DNA from: Noviherbaspirillum sp. UKPF54
GTDB lineage: Bacteria; Pseudomonadota; Gammaproteobacteria; Burkholderiales; Burkholderiaceae_D
Assembly (NCBI RefSeq): GCF_007874125.1
Contig: NZ_CP040128.1
Location: 682,001 to 746,000 of the forward strand
DNA: 64,000 nt
Direction of reading: 5' to 3'
The notes beneath the pieces are model-generated. The model ran no database searches, was not told the DNA's origin, and saw only the letters and a program-made list of their open reading frames with translations. Shown in pieces: positions 52,362-60,875 of this stretch; position 1 is the stretch's first letter; each line of letters opens with the position of its first letter. The position numbers and the translations under genes were made by a program.

Positions 52362-53368
52362 ACGAAAGATACGTGACGCTGGCGCATGGCAACGGCGGTC
52401 GGCTGATGCGGGAACTGATCGAGGAGGTGATCGCGCCGCGGCTTGCCAATCCCTTGCTCGATGCGCAGGTGGATGCGGTTGCCGTTGCCGTGCCGGCCGG
52501 GTACGGCGCGCTCATGCTCACCACCGATGCATTTACCGTGCAGCCGCTCGAATTCCCCGGCGGCGATATCGGCACGCTCGCCGTGCACGGCACCGTCAAC
52601 GACCTGGCGGTAGCCGGCGCCACGCCGCGCTACATGACGCTTTCCCTGATCATCGAGGAAGGCACGGAAATCGCGCTGCTCGATCGCATCGCCGCCAGCA
52701 TCGGCCGCGCCGCGCGCGAAGCCGGCATCGCGGTGGTCGCGGGCGACACCAAGGTGGTGCGGCGCGGCGAGGGCGGCGGCCTCTATATCGCCGCGACCGG
52801 TGTCGGAATGCGCGCCCATGAACGGCGCCTCGGCATGCGGGAAGTGCGCGCGGGCGACCGCATCCTGGTCAGCGGGCCGGTCGGAGATCATGGCATCGCG
52901 GTGCTGCTGGCACGCGAGGAGTTCGGGCTGGCGGGCGAGTTGTGCTCCGACTGCGCGAACGTATTCGATCTGACCAGCGCGCTCCTGCGCTTGCCGGGGC
53001 TGCGCTTCATGCGCGACCCCACGCGCGGAGGGCTCGCGACCGTCATGCACGAGCTGTCCCGGGGAACGGGGCTCGGCGTGCGCCTGCGCGAGACCGCGAT
53101 CCCGGTGCGCGCAGCGGTGCGCTCGGTATGCGACATGCTCGGCTACGACCCCTTGTATCTCGCCTGCGAGGGGAGGGTAGCCGCGGTGGTCGACGAGAAC
53201 GACGCCGAGGCGGCACTTGAAGCCTGGCGGGCGCTGCCGGCCGGACGCGATGCGCAAATCGTCGGCGCGATGACTGCCGGTCGGCCACACGTGGTCCTGC
53301 AAACCGAGATCGGCGGCGAACGTTTGCTGGACGAACTGGAAGACGATCCGTTGCCGCGTATTTGCTAG
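52355..53368 (+). CDS. hypE: Carbamoyl dehydratase HypE
   Basis: A 337-residue PurM-like ATPase. The ATP motif is LAHGNGGRLMREL, the metal site is AFTVQPLEFPGGDIG, and the C-terminus ends PRIC, whose final Cys receives and dehydrates the carbamoyl group to cyanide. The start is set by the ATG that overlaps the hypF stop. The first hydrogenase structural gene starts 9 bp after its stop. Confidence 0.95.
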   Translation: MLDERYVTLAHGNGGRLMRELIEEVIAPRLANPLLDAQVDAVAVAVPAGYGALMLTTDAFTVQPLEFPGGDIGTLAVHGTVNDLAVAGATPRYMTLSLIIEEGTEIALLDRIAASIGRAAREAGIAVVAGDTKVVRRGEGGGLYIAATGVGMRAHERRLGMREVRAGDRILVSGPVGDHGIAVLLAREEFGLAGELCSDCANVFDLTSALLRLPGLRFMRDPTRGGLATVMHELSRGTGLGVRLRETAIPVRAAVRSVCDMLGYDPLYLACEGRVAAVVDENDAEAALEAWRALPAGRDAQIVGAMTAGRPHVVLQTEIGGERLLDELEDDPLPRIC

Positions 53369-53377
53369 GAAATCGCC

Positions 53378-54517
53378 ATGCACAAAGACTCGCCGCAAAC
53401 GACGCATGCGACTCCGCTGTTTTTGCCGCGCGCGCGCCTGCAGGATCTGATCGATGCGCTGCATGGAGCCGGCTATCGCTGCGTCGGGCCGACACCCAAG
53501 GATGGCGCGATCGTGTTCGACACCCTGCATTCCGCGGCGCAGCTGCCGGCCGGCCTGCAGGACGAGCAGGAGCCGGGCCGCTACCGCCTTCATGCGGGCG
53601 GAGGCGTGCGACAGTTCGCGTGGGCCAACGGGCCGCAGGCATTGAAGCCGCTGCTGTTCGCGCCGCGCGAGGTGTTGTGGCGGGCAACACGCCGCCCCGA
53701 CGGCAGCCTCGCGTTCGACGAGGCGCTGCCGCGGGAAAAGCCGCTGGCGGTGTTCGGCGTGCGCTCCTGCGACCTTGCCGCTCTCGCCATCCTCGACCGG
53801 CATTTTCTGCAGCAGGCGCACGGCGCCTATGTCGATCCATATTACGCGCAGCGCCGAGAGGGCCTGTTCCTGGTCGCCGTAAACTGCAGCCATCCGGCTG
53901 CAACCTGCTTTTGCGCGTCGACCGGCGACGGCCCGCGCGCCGGCGGCGGGTTCGACCTGGCGCTCGACGAGCTCGATGACGGCTTCGTGCTGGAATGCGG
54001 GAGCGAGCGCGCAAGAACGATCGTCGGCGCGATACGGCTGGCGCCGGCGGCGCGCGGGCAGACCGACGCGGCGCAGCAGCAGTCGCGGCAGGCACAGCAG
54101 CGCATGACGCGCAGCCTGCCCGGCCGCAATTTGCGCGATGCGCTGTTCGCGAACCTGGAACACGCAAGGTGGAACGATGTCGCCGACCGTTGCCTTTCCT
54201 GCGGCAATTGCACTTCGGTCTGCCCGACCTGTTTCTGCCACGGCGAGCGCGATTGGCAGCAGATCGACGGCGCGCAGTCGGAGCATGTGCGCGAATGGGA
54301 TTCGTGCTTCACCAAGGGCCACAGTTATATCCACGGACTCACCGTGCGCCCCGATACCCGCACCCGCTACCGTCAGTGGCTGACGCATAAGCTCGGCAGC
54401 TGGCACGACCAGTTCGGGCGCAGCGGCTGCGTCGGCTGCGGCCGCTGCATCGCCTGGTGCCCGGTCGGCATCGACATTACCGAGGAAGCGGCGGCCATCT
54501 GCGGAGGCAAGCCATGA
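53378..54517 (+). CDS. hyhB: NiFe-hydrogenase beta (Fe-S) subunit, group 3b type
   Basis: A 379-residue iron-sulfur subunit of the sulfhydrogenase beta/AsrA-like family. Two [4Fe-4S] ferredoxin motifs near the C-terminus are CLSCGNCTSVCPTC and CVGCGRCIAWCPVG, and there are upstream conserved Cys in VRSCDLAA and TCFCAS. It probably carries electrons from the small subunit to the flavin subunit, or supports sulfur reduction in archaeal relatives. It overlaps the next gene by 4 bp. It is not the HoxF/U-type diaphorase of group 3d. Confidence 0.9.
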   Translation: MHKDSPQTTHATPLFLPRARLQDLIDALHGAGYRCVGPTPKDGAIVFDTLHSAAQLPAGLQDEQEPGRYRLHAGGGVRQFAWANGPQALKPLLFAPREVLWRATRRPDGSLAFDEALPREKPLAVFGVRSCDLAALAILDRHFLQQAHGAYVDPYYAQRREGLFLVAVNCSHPAATCFCASTGDGPRAGGGFDLALDELDDGFVLECGSERARTIVGAIRLAPAARGQTDAAQQQSRQAQQRMTRSLPGRNLRDALFANLEHARWNDVADRCLSCGNCTSVCPTCFCHGERDWQQIDGAQSEHVREWDSCFTKGHSYIHGLTVRPDTRTRYRQWLTHKLGSWHDQFGRSGCVGCGRCIAWCPVGIDITEEAAAICGGKP

Positions 54518-55344
54518 ATCCCTACCTGCCGCTGGAGGCGCAAATCGTCGAGCGGGTGCAGGAGTCGAAGACCGTATTCACGCTGCGCCTGCGGCTGACC
54601 GACGAGGCTGCGCGCAACGACTACCGTTTTGAACCCGGCCAGTTCAACATGCTCTACCTGTACGGCGCGGGCGAAGTGCCGATCTCGATCGTGTCCGATC
54701 CGGGAGAGCCTGCCGTACTCGGGCACGCCATCCGCGTGGTGGGACGCGTCACGCGCGCCATGGCCGGATTGCGGCCCGGCGAGCGCATCGGCTTGCGCGG
54801 CCCCTATGGGCGCGGCTGGCCGCTGCAGCAGGCTCATGGCTACGATGTGCTGATCGTCACCGGTGGCCTGGGCTGCGCGCCGGTGGTTTCGGTCATCAAC
54901 TACGTGCTGGCGCGTCGTGCCGCGTTCGGCCGGCTGACCATCATCCAGGGCGTCAAGCATGCCGAGGATTTGCTGTGGCGCGATCGCTACGCGTATTGGG
55001 CCACGCTGCCCGACACCCAGGTGCTGCTGGCGGCCGACCACGGCGGCCCTCTCTGGCCCTGGCATGTCGGTCTCGTCACCGAGGTGTTCGACGACGCTCG
55101 CATCGTGCCCGAGCGCACTGTGGCGATGATGTGCGGCCCGGAAGGCATGATGCGCGCCGCCGTGAACAATCTGCTCGGGCGCGGCATCGCGCCGGAGCGC
55201 ATCCATGTCAACATGGAGCGCAACATGCAGTGCGCGGTCGGCCATTGCGGCCATTGCCAGTACGGCGGCGCGTTCGTCTGCCGGCAGGGGCCGGTGTTCT
55301 CCTATCCCGAGGTCAGGCCGTTGTTCGACACGAGGGGATTCTGA
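54514..55344 (+). CDS. hyhG: NiFe-hydrogenase gamma (FAD/NAD(P)-binding) subunit
   Basis: A 276-residue ferredoxin-NADP reductase-like subunit. The FAD motif region is EVPISIVSDP, replacing the usual RxYS. The NAD(P)-binding region is LIVTGGLGCAPVVSVI. The C-terminal [2Fe-2S]-type cluster is CAVGHCGHCQYGGAFVC. It exchanges electrons with NAD(P)H, consistent with a group 3b bidirectional enzyme. The overlap of one base with the next start (TGATG) and ATGA with the previous gene fixes its borders. Confidence 0.9.
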   Translation: MNPYLPLEAQIVERVQESKTVFTLRLRLTDEAARNDYRFEPGQFNMLYLYGAGEVPISIVSDPGEPAVLGHAIRVVGRVTRAMAGLRPGERIGLRGPYGRGWPLQQAHGYDVLIVTGGLGCAPVVSVINYVLARRAAFGRLTIIQGVKHAEDLLWRDRYAYWATLPDTQVLLAADHGGPLWPWHVGLVTEVFDDARIVPERTVAMMCGPEGMMRAAVNNLLGRGIAPERIHVNMERNMQCAVGHCGHCQYGGAFVCRQGPVFSYPEVRPLFDTRGF

Positions 55345-56129
55345 TGCAAGCGAAAGCGCGCGTTGCCGTACACAAGTTCGCGTCCTGCGACGGCTGCCAG
55401 CTGGCCTTTCTCAACCTCGGCGAAACCCTGGTGCGGCTGGCCGATCTGGTGGAGATCGTGCATTTCGCCGAGGCCGGCCCGCTCGCATTCGACGAGCATG
55501 TCGATGTCGCCTTCGTCGAGGGCAGCATCTCCACTTCCCATGACGAGCAGCGTATCCGCCAGGTGCGCGCCAACTGCACGCATCTGGTGACGATCGGCGC
55601 CTGCGCCACCGCCGGCGGCGTGCAGGCATTGCGCGGCATGGCCGATACCAAGGCTTGGGTGGAAGGCATCTACGCCAGCCCCGAATACATCGACTCGCTG
55701 GCGACTTCCACGCCGATTTCCGATCACGTGAGGGTGGACCTGGAGTTGTGGGGCTGCCCGGTCAACGCTCGCCAGGTGCTGGGGGCGCTGCGCGCGCTGC
55801 TGTCCGGTTTCATGCCGCCCGAGGAGGAGGACAAGGTCTGTCTCGAATGCAAGCGCCGGCAGGCCGTGTGCGTGATGGTCGCGCACGGCATCCCCTGCAT
55901 GGGGCCGGTCACGCGCACCGGTTGCGGCGCGCTGTGCCCGTCGTTCGGGCGCGACTGCTACGGCTGCTACGGGCCGGCGGAAAACCTCAACACGGCATCG
56001 CTGTCGCGCCGCCTGGAAGGCATTGGCCTGGTGCGCGAAGAAATCGCGCGGCGCTACCTGTTCATCAACAACGGCGCTCCGCAATTCCGCCAGGCCGGCC
56101 TGGCGGCAAAGGAGAAGACGGATGAGTGA
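55344..56129 (+). CDS. hyhS: NiFe-hydrogenase small (delta) subunit
   Basis: A 261-residue small subunit of the F420-nonreducing/group 3 type. The proximal cluster Cys lie in SCDGCQLAFLN, GACATAGG and WGCPVNARQ. Extra Cys (CLEC, CVMV, CMGP, GCGALCPSFGRDCYGCYGP) provide medial and distal clusters. There is no Tat signal, so the complex is cytoplasmic, as expected for an NAD(P)-linked enzyme. It overlaps the large-subunit gene by 8 bp. Confidence 0.92.
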   Translation: MQAKARVAVHKFASCDGCQLAFLNLGETLVRLADLVEIVHFAEAGPLAFDEHVDVAFVEGSISTSHDEQRIRQVRANCTHLVTIGACATAGGVQALRGMADTKAWVEGIYASPEYIDSLATSTPISDHVRVDLELWGCPVNARQVLGALRALLSGFMPPEEEDKVCLECKRRQAVCVMVAHGIPCMGPVTRTGCGALCPSFGRDCYGCYGPAENLNTASLSRRLEGIGLVREEIARRYLFINNGAPQFRQAGLAAKEKTDE

Positions 56130-57420
56130 CAGGCGCGAGGTGAGCATCCGGGTGCCGGTACTGGCGCGGGTGGAGGGCGAGGGCGCGCTGGAGATCGACA
56201 TACGGGACGGCAGCATCGCCGACCTCAGGCTGCGCATCTTCGAGCCGCCGCGTTTCTTCGAAAAATTCCTGGAGGGGCGCGCCTATCACGAAGTGCCGGA
56301 CATGGTGGCGCGCATCTGCGGCATCTGCCCGGTCGCCTACCAGATGAGCGCGGTGCATGCGCTGGAAAGCATCTTCGGCGTCGATCCCGGGCCGTGGGTG
56401 CGGGCGATGCGGCGCGTGATGTATTGCGGCGAATGGATAGAAAGCCATTGCCTGCACATTCATCTATTGGCGGCGCCCGATTTCCTCGGTTACGGCAGCG
56501 TTATCGAGATGGCGCGCGACTACCCGGACGAAGTGCGGCGCGGCCTGGCGCTGCAGGCGCTGGGCAACGATCTGATCCGCATGCTTGGTGCGCGCTCGGT
56601 GCATCCGGTGGGCGTGCGCGTGGGCGGATTTCACAAGGCGCCGGACATGGAGACGGTCACGGCGCTGCGCGAGCGCATCCGCGCGGCACTGCCGCAAGCC
56701 GAAGCGCTGCTGGCATGGACCGCCGGCTTGCCGATGCAGGGCGGCGACCAGCAGTTCGCCTGCGTCGCGCTGCGCCATGCGTCGGAATATCCAATGAACG
56801 AAGGGCGCATCGTGTCCGACCGCGGGCTGGATATCGGCGCCGGCGAATACGACAGGTTTTTCTTGGAGCGGCATATCCCGCATTCCACAGCACTGCACAG
56901 CCTGCTGCAGGGGCAGCCTTATCTGGTCGGGCCGCTGGCGCGCGTCAACCTGAACCACGACAGGCTGTCGCCACCCGTGGCGGATGCATTGCGCGCCGCA
57001 CCGGTGCGTTTCCCCAGCCACAACCCGTATCACGGCATCGTCGCGCGCGCGGCGGAAGTCTATGACGCGCTGTGGGAGGCGCTGCGCCTGCTTGATGGTT
57101 ATGCGCTGCCGGAAAGCCCGTATGCCGAGGTCGTGCCGCGCGCCGGCGTCGGCTTCGGCTGCACCGAAGCGCCGCGCGGGCTGCTGTGGCATCGCTACGA
57201 AACGAATGACGACGGCAGCATCCGGACCTCCCGCATCGTGCCGCCCACCAGCCAGAACCAGGCACGCATCGAGCAGGACTTGCGGCTGTCGCTGCAAGCC
57301 TTCGGGCTGGAGCACAGCGACGATGCATTGCGGCGCCTGGGAGAGCAGGTGATCCGCAACTACGACCCGTGCATTTCATGCGCGACGCATTTTCTGAAAC
57401 TGGACGTGCGCCGCGCATGA
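56122..57420 (+). CDS. hyhL: NiFe-hydrogenase large (alpha, catalytic) subunit
   Basis: A 432-residue catalytic subunit. The two Cys pairs holding Ni and Fe are RICGICPVAY (near residue 65) and DPCISCATH (near 415-423). A nine-residue C-terminal tail after the His is the expected substrate of the maturation protease. The sequence fits group 3b. It would interconvert H2 and protons with electrons to or from NAD(P). The protease gene overlaps its stop (ATGA). Confidence 0.94.
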   Translation: MSDRREVSIRVPVLARVEGEGALEIDIRDGSIADLRLRIFEPPRFFEKFLEGRAYHEVPDMVARICGICPVAYQMSAVHALESIFGVDPGPWVRAMRRVMYCGEWIESHCLHIHLLAAPDFLGYGSVIEMARDYPDEVRRGLALQALGNDLIRMLGARSVHPVGVRVGGFHKAPDMETVTALRERIRAALPQAEALLAWTAGLPMQGGDQQFACVALRHASEYPMNEGRIVSDRGLDIGAGEYDRFFLERHIPHSTALHSLLQGQPYLVGPLARVNLNHDRLSPPVADALRAAPVRFPSHNPYHGIVARAAEVYDALWEALRLLDGYALPESPYAEVVPRAGVGFGCTEAPRGLLWHRYETNDDGSIRTSRIVPPTSQNQARIEQDLRLSLQAFGLEHSDDALRRLGEQVIRNYDPCISCATHFLKLDVRRA

Positions 57421-57896
57421 GCCCGATACGGCTGATCGGCATCGGCTCGCCGTTTGGCGACGACCGCGTCGGCTGGCATGCCGTCGAGGCGATCGAGCGT
57501 AGCGGCATGCTGGCCAGCTTCCCCGCCGGCATGGCAACGGCGTGCCGCTGCAGCCACCCGGTGACCGACTTGCTGCCGATGATGTCGGGCGCACGGGCGG
57601 TTTTTCTGATCGACGGCATGAAAAGTGGCGCGCCTCCCGGCGCGGTGCGCAGGATCGAGGACGGCGAGCTGCCCGACGGGCTTGGGAATGTATCGAGCCA
57701 CGGCCTGGGCGTGGCGGAAAGCCTGGCGCTGGCGCGCACGCTCGGCATGCTGCCCCGGACGCTGACGATTTACGGCATCGAAATCGGGGCGCCGGCCGCG
57801 GATCAAGAGATCAGCCAAGCGGTGCTGGCGGCAATTCCAGCCCTGCTGCGCGAAATCGAAACCGATTTGCGCAGGCTCGTCGAGGAAAACGATTGA
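57417..57896 (+). CDS. NiFe-hydrogenase maturation endopeptidase
   Basis: A 159-residue HyaD/HycI-family protease. The conserved GIGSPFGDDRVGW holds the first metal-binding Asp/Glu pair, DGM lies near residue 65, and SSHGLGVAE provides a His. It trims the large-subunit C-terminus once nickel is inserted. Translational coupling to the large subunit is typical. It is the last gene of the locus; the following CBS gene is on the other strand. Confidence 0.9.
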   Translation: MSPIRLIGIGSPFGDDRVGWHAVEAIERSGMLASFPAGMATACRCSHPVTDLLPMMSGARAVFLIDGMKSGAPPGAVRRIEDGELPDGLGNVSSHGLGVAESLALARTLGMLPRTLTIYGIEIGAPAADQEISQAVLAAIPALLREIETDLRRLVEEND

Positions 57897-57908
57897 TGCA
57901 AGCGACGC

Positions 57909-58370
57909 CTATCCGCGCTCTCGCGTTTCGCGCCGCTGCGCGCTGGTAATGGCCTGAACGAAGCCTTGCATTTCTTCCGCGAGGACTTCCAGTAAGTCGT
58001 CGAGCGTCGCGATGCCGATCAGCACACCGTTTTCCGTTGTCACCGGCACGCGCCGCACGCCGCCCTGGCGCATCAGATGCAGCACGTCGTTCAGCGACGC
58101 ATCGGCGCGGGCCGTGATGACCTGGCCGCTCATGATGTCGCCGACGCGCAGGCTTTGCGGATCGAAGTCGCGCGCCACCGCGACAATGGCGATGTCGCGG
58201 TCCGTCACCATGCCCGTGACGATGCGGCCGAGATCGGCTTCCCGGATCACGACCAGGCTGCCGACGTGCTTGTCGCGCATCAGTTCGGCAGCTTCCTTCA
58301 CGCTCATGTCTTCGGTCGCAAAGACCACTTCGCGGTTGCAGATCTCGCCAATGTCCATTTTTTCGTACAT
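57909..58370 (-). CDS. Two-CBS-domain protein (right flank of hydrogenase locus)
   Basis: A 153-residue protein with two CBS domains: MDIGEICNREVVFATEDMSVKEAAELM and its partner, then VGDIMSGQVITARADASLNDVLHLM ending at GIATLDDLLEVLAEEM. The ATG at 58370 is preceded by GGAGGA at ideal distance. It ends 12 bp from the maturation-protease stop and is transcribed towards it, convergent with the hydrogenase operon. A FNR/CRP-like palindrome lies 56 bp upstream of its start. Function as an energy-state sensor is inferred. Confidence 0.9.
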   Translation of the reverse strand: MYEKMDIGEICNREVVFATEDMSVKEAAELMRDKHVGSLVVIREADLGRIVTGMVTDRDIAIVAVARDFDPQSLRVGDIMSGQVITARADASLNDVLHLMRQGGVRRVPVTTENGVLIGIATLDDLLEVLAEEMQGFVQAITSAQRRETRERG

Positions 58371-58425
58371 GCCTTCCTCCGTTGGCCAGAATGCACCAAG
58401 TGTGGGCCGGACGGCCTGAGCGAGA

Positions 58426-58439
58426 TTGAGATAACTCAA
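58426..58439. promoter_or_regulatory. FNR/CRP-like palindrome upstream of the right CBS gene
   Basis: TTGAGATAACTCAA is a perfect palindrome, two symmetric changes from the FNR box. Its centre is about 62 bp before the CBS start, similar to the left CBS promoter (67 bp). It lies between two divergent genes. The -10 is weak, so activity is less sure. Confidence 0.45.
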
Positions 58440-58523
58440 TGCCAACGTGTTCGATCTCGCCTGCCGCCTGCCGGGCGCCGAAAATGAGGGAAGAGGTTTC
58501 TTGCAGGATTTCAGGAAAACGCC

Positions 58524-58760
58524 ATGAGTAAAGAACGCTTTTCCAATTTCGAGTTTGACTTGTCGGCCGTCCGCCATGCCGGCGACGGCAGGTGGATTCC
58601 GTATCTTGAGATCCGGGATTGCTCCGAGGACCAGGATGTGGGCGCGGTGATTTTCCCGAAGCAGCGGATCGCGGAAGACGAGGCGTTCGAGTCGGAGCAG
58701 GCCGCCCTCGATGAAGCCAGGCGCTTCGCGATGGCGCATGTCTCATCCGGCGAGTTCTGA
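58524..58760 (+). CDS. Small conserved hypothetical protein
   Basis: A 78-residue acidic protein with no recognised domain: MSKERFSNFEFDLSAVRHAG followed by a strand-rich centre and an amphipathic C-terminal helix (EQAALDEARRFAMAHVSSG). It is divergent from the right CBS gene, and a good terminator lies 80 bp downstream. The ribosome-binding site is weak (AGGAAAA). A real small gene is likely from its composition and isolated position. Confidence 0.55.
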   Translation: MSKERFSNFEFDLSAVRHAGDGRWIPYLEIRDCSEDQDVGAVIFPKQRIAEDEAFESEQAALDEARRFAMAHVSSGEF

Positions 58761-58839
58761 GGCGAAGGAATATTTTTCGCAGGCGCTAAAGATCGCGCCG
58801 GCGGTGCCGTTGACAGGGTGTAGTTCCCTAGGTTGTTTT

Positions 58840-58874
58840 GAGCCCTCCGGCGCAAGCCGTCGAGGGCTCTTTTG
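58840..58874 (+). terminator. Rho-independent terminator
   Basis: GAGCCCTC / GAGGGCTC outer stem with an inner CGG/CCG pairing, followed by TTTTGTTT. It ends transcription from the small gene at 58524. Confidence 0.85.
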
Positions 58875-58875
58875 T

Positions 58876-59133
58876 TTATGCCGGCTGATAGCCGCGCTTT
58901 TCACGTACCCTGGCGATTGCCTGGACCATCGCCATGCCGGCTTCGAAAGAGTCGACATGCGTGATTCTCTTTCCCCGGAGATTGTTCTCCTTGCGCGCCC
59001 AGGAGCGTGTCACCGTCCATTGATCGAACAAGTCCCGGTCCAGCGCGATGCTGTAGGTGCGCGTTGCCGACACGAAGTCCAAGCGGACAGGATGGGGAAT
59101 GAAGCGGGTGACGGAGTCCGTTGGGTCGATCAT
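58876..59133 (-). CDS. WGR-domain protein
   Basis: An 85-residue protein with a WGR-like fold: RLDFVSATRTYSIALDRDL, then FDQWTVTRSWARKEN (W-x-x-x-R-x-W) and a final AIARVREKRGY. WGR domains bind DNA ends in PARPs, and standalone versions occur in bacteria next to type II or ligase-like systems. The start is uncertain: the ATG at 59133 begins the homology, but in-frame coding could extend to 59211. It converges with the small gene at 58524. Confidence 0.6.
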   Translation of the reverse strand: MIDPTDSVTRFIPHPVRLDFVSATRTYSIALDRDLFDQWTVTRSWARKENNLRGKRITHVDSFEAGMAMVQAIARVREKRGYQPA

Positions 59134-59225
59134 TTGCGCATTCGTTTCCTGGAAAAACTTTTCTGCCAGCCGATCCACGCGAAGGGCGTGAAGGGCCGAT
59201 GCCCCGTGCTGCATGTGCAAAAACA

Positions 59226-59253
59226 AAAAGCCCGGCCATGGAGCCGGGCTTTT
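59226..59253. terminator. Bidirectional terminator hairpin
   Basis: AAAAGCCCGGC and its perfect complement with a 6-base loop, A-run and T-run on both sides. It sits 15 bp left of the IS element and does not belong to any gene now beside it on the right. It may be the remnant end of a gene displaced by the insertion. Confidence 0.8.
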
Positions 59254-59329
59254 CGCTTGAATCTTTGTGATGTGCCCCCAATAAAGAGTGCCAATCGGGA
59301 TCTAGTAAAGTTCGTTTTCGAAAGGGAGA

Positions 59330-59599
59330 ATGAACGTGAAGAAGCGGTTTACCGACGAGCAGATTATTGGATTTCTGAAGCAGGCAGATGCCGGCGTATC
59401 GGTCAAAGAGCTGTGTCGACAGCATGGCTTTAGCGATGCATCGTTTTACACCTGGCGCGCCAAATTCGGCGGCATGACGGTGCCGGATGCGAAGCGGCTG
59501 CGGGACCTGGAAGCAGAGAATGCCCAGCTCAAGAAACTGTTGGCCGAATCAATGCTGGATGCAGAAGCTCTGAAAGTGGCGTTAGGCCGAAAGCACTGA
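59330..59599 (+). CDS. IS3-family transposase OrfA
   Basis: An 89-residue protein. A helix-turn-helix (about 10-45: [17 protein letters not shown] ... [19 protein letters not shown]) is followed by a leucine-zipper-like helix ([17 protein letters not shown]). This is typical OrfA of the IS407 group. OrfB lies in the -1 frame, so an OrfAB fusion by programmed -1 frameshift is expected. AGGGAG precedes the start. Confidence 0.92.
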   Translation: MNVKKRFTDEQIIGFLKQADAGVSVKELCRQHGFSDASFYTWRAKFGGMTVPDAKRLRDLEAENAQLKKLLAESMLDAEALKVALGRKH

Positions 59600-59619
59600 A
59601 CCCACAGGCCAAGCGTGAG

Positions 59620-60456
59620 ATGGTCGCAGCGATGCGGGAGAAGACTACGATTTCCGAGCGCCGCGCCTGTCTGCTTGTGGGGCTGTCACGCACTGTCTTG
59701 CACTACCAGGGCAAGGCACAACCCGAGAACGAGCAATTGCAGGCTCGCATGGTTGAACTGGCCGGCGAACGCCGCCGCTTTGGCTATCGTCGCCTGCATG
59801 CGCTGTTACGACGTGAAGGCATCGAGGCAAATCACAAACGGATCTTTCGTCTTTATCAGGGCGCTGGCCTGGCGGTAAAGCGCCGGCGCAAGCGGCATGG
59901 TGTAGCAGTCGAACGGGAGCAACTGGTACTGCCAAGCCGGCCCAATGAAGTATGGTCTATGGATTTCGTCAGCGATGCGCTGGCCAATGGCCGCAGGATC
60001 AAGGTGTTGACCATCGTGGACGACTTCACCAAGGAGTCGGTCGACTTGGTGGCTGAGCATGGCATTTCCGGTCACTACGTCGTTCGCGTGCTGGAGCGAG
60101 CAGCGCAGTTCCGTGGTTTGCCATCAGCAATCCGAACGGATCAGGGTCCGGAGTTCACCGGCAAGGCATTGGATCAGTGGGCGTATCAGAATGGCGTGCA
60201 ACTCAAGCTGATTGAGCCGGGCAAGCCAACGCAGAACGCCTACATCGAGAGTTTCAATGGTCGCTTCAGAGATGAATGCCTGAACGACCACTGGTTCACC
60301 AGCCTGGCGGAAGCGCGCATTCGAATCGCGGCATGGCGGCGCGATTACAATGAGCATCGGCCGCATAGCGCATTGAACTACCAGACACCAGCCGAATTTG
60401 CTGCAAGCTGCCGGACAAACCGGCTGCCAAAGGCCGGCGAGCAGGAAAGAATTTGA
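59620..60456 (+). CDS. IS3-family transposase OrfB (DDE integrase)
   Basis: A 278-residue DDE transposase. Asp115 (SMDFVSD), Asp174 ([10 protein letters not shown]) and Glu210 (NAYIESFNG) give the D-x58-D-x35-E spacing. The N-terminal HTH_21 region includes [17 protein letters not shown]. The frame appears intact, so the element may still be active. Its last third is repeated downstream as part of the 363-bp duplication. Confidence 0.93.
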   Translation: MVAAMREKTTISERRACLLVGLSRTVLHYQGKAQPENEQLQARMVELAGERRRFGYRRLHALLRREGIEANHKRIFRLYQGAGLAVKRRRKRHGVAVEREQLVLPSRPNEVWSMDFVSDALANGRRIKVLTIVDDFTKESVDLVAEHGISGHYVVRVLERAAQFRGLPSAIRTDQGPEFTGKALDQWAYQNGVQLKLIEPGKPTQNAYIESFNGRFRDECLNDHWFTSLAEARIRIAAWRRDYNEHRPHSALNYQTPAEFAASCRTNRLPKAGEQERI

Positions 60457-60512
60457 TGTTTTTAATTGGACTTTGCTAGAAGGCCCCTGGCACTACGAAT
60501 GGGGGCACATCA

Positions 60513-60819
60513 GGAGTTCACCGGCAAGGCATTGGATCAGTGGGCGTATCAGAATGGCGTGCAACTCAAGCTGATTGAGCCGGGCAAGCCAACGCAGAAC
60601 GCCTACATCGAGAGTTTCAATGGTCGCTTCAGAGATGAATGCCTGAACGACCACTGGTTCACCAGCCTGGCGGAAGCGCGCATTCGAATCGCGGCATGGC
60701 GGCGCGATTACAATGAGCATCGGCCGCATAGCGCATTGAACTACCAGACACCAGCCGAATTTGCTGCAAGCTGCCGGACAAACCGGCTGCCAAAGGCCGG
60801 CGAGCAGGAAAGAATTTGA
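60513..60819 (+). pseudogene. Truncated OrfB fragment
   Basis: The duplicated sequence keeps about 100 C-terminal residues of OrfB (from [10 protein letters not shown] to the original stop). It retains only the Glu of the DDE triad, so it cannot catalyse. An ATG in the preceding IS end (60466) happens to be in frame and would make a 117-residue chimera. Confidence 0.85.
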
Positions 60820-60875
60820 TGTTTTTAATTGGACTTTGCTAGAAGGCCCCTGGCACTACGAATGGGGGCACATCA
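60513..60875 (+). repeat. Exact 363-bp tandem duplication of the IS 3' end
   Basis: Bases 60150-60512 recur at 60513-60875, as far as I can read base for base. The copy includes the 3' third of orfB, from just after the second catalytic Asp, and a second right inverted repeat (60863-60875). It lacks the orfB start and most catalytic sequence. It looks like a slippage, abortive transposition or assembly event. Confidence 0.9.

Larger units (their letters stand above)
59268..60512 (+). mobile_element. IS3-family (IS407-group-like) insertion sequence
   Basis: 1245 bp bounded by the inverted ends TGATGTGCCCCCA (59268-59280) and its reverse complement (60500-60512), with partial homology continuing inside. 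It encodes OrfA (59330-59599) and OrfB in the -1 frame. No target-site duplication is detectable at either the 60512 or 60875 end, in line with rearrangement at the right side. Confidence 0.88.

Noticed and set aside
60466..60819. A separate small transposase-like gene
   Set aside because: It is only the OrfB C-terminus created by the tandem duplication, fused to a few residues from the IS end.
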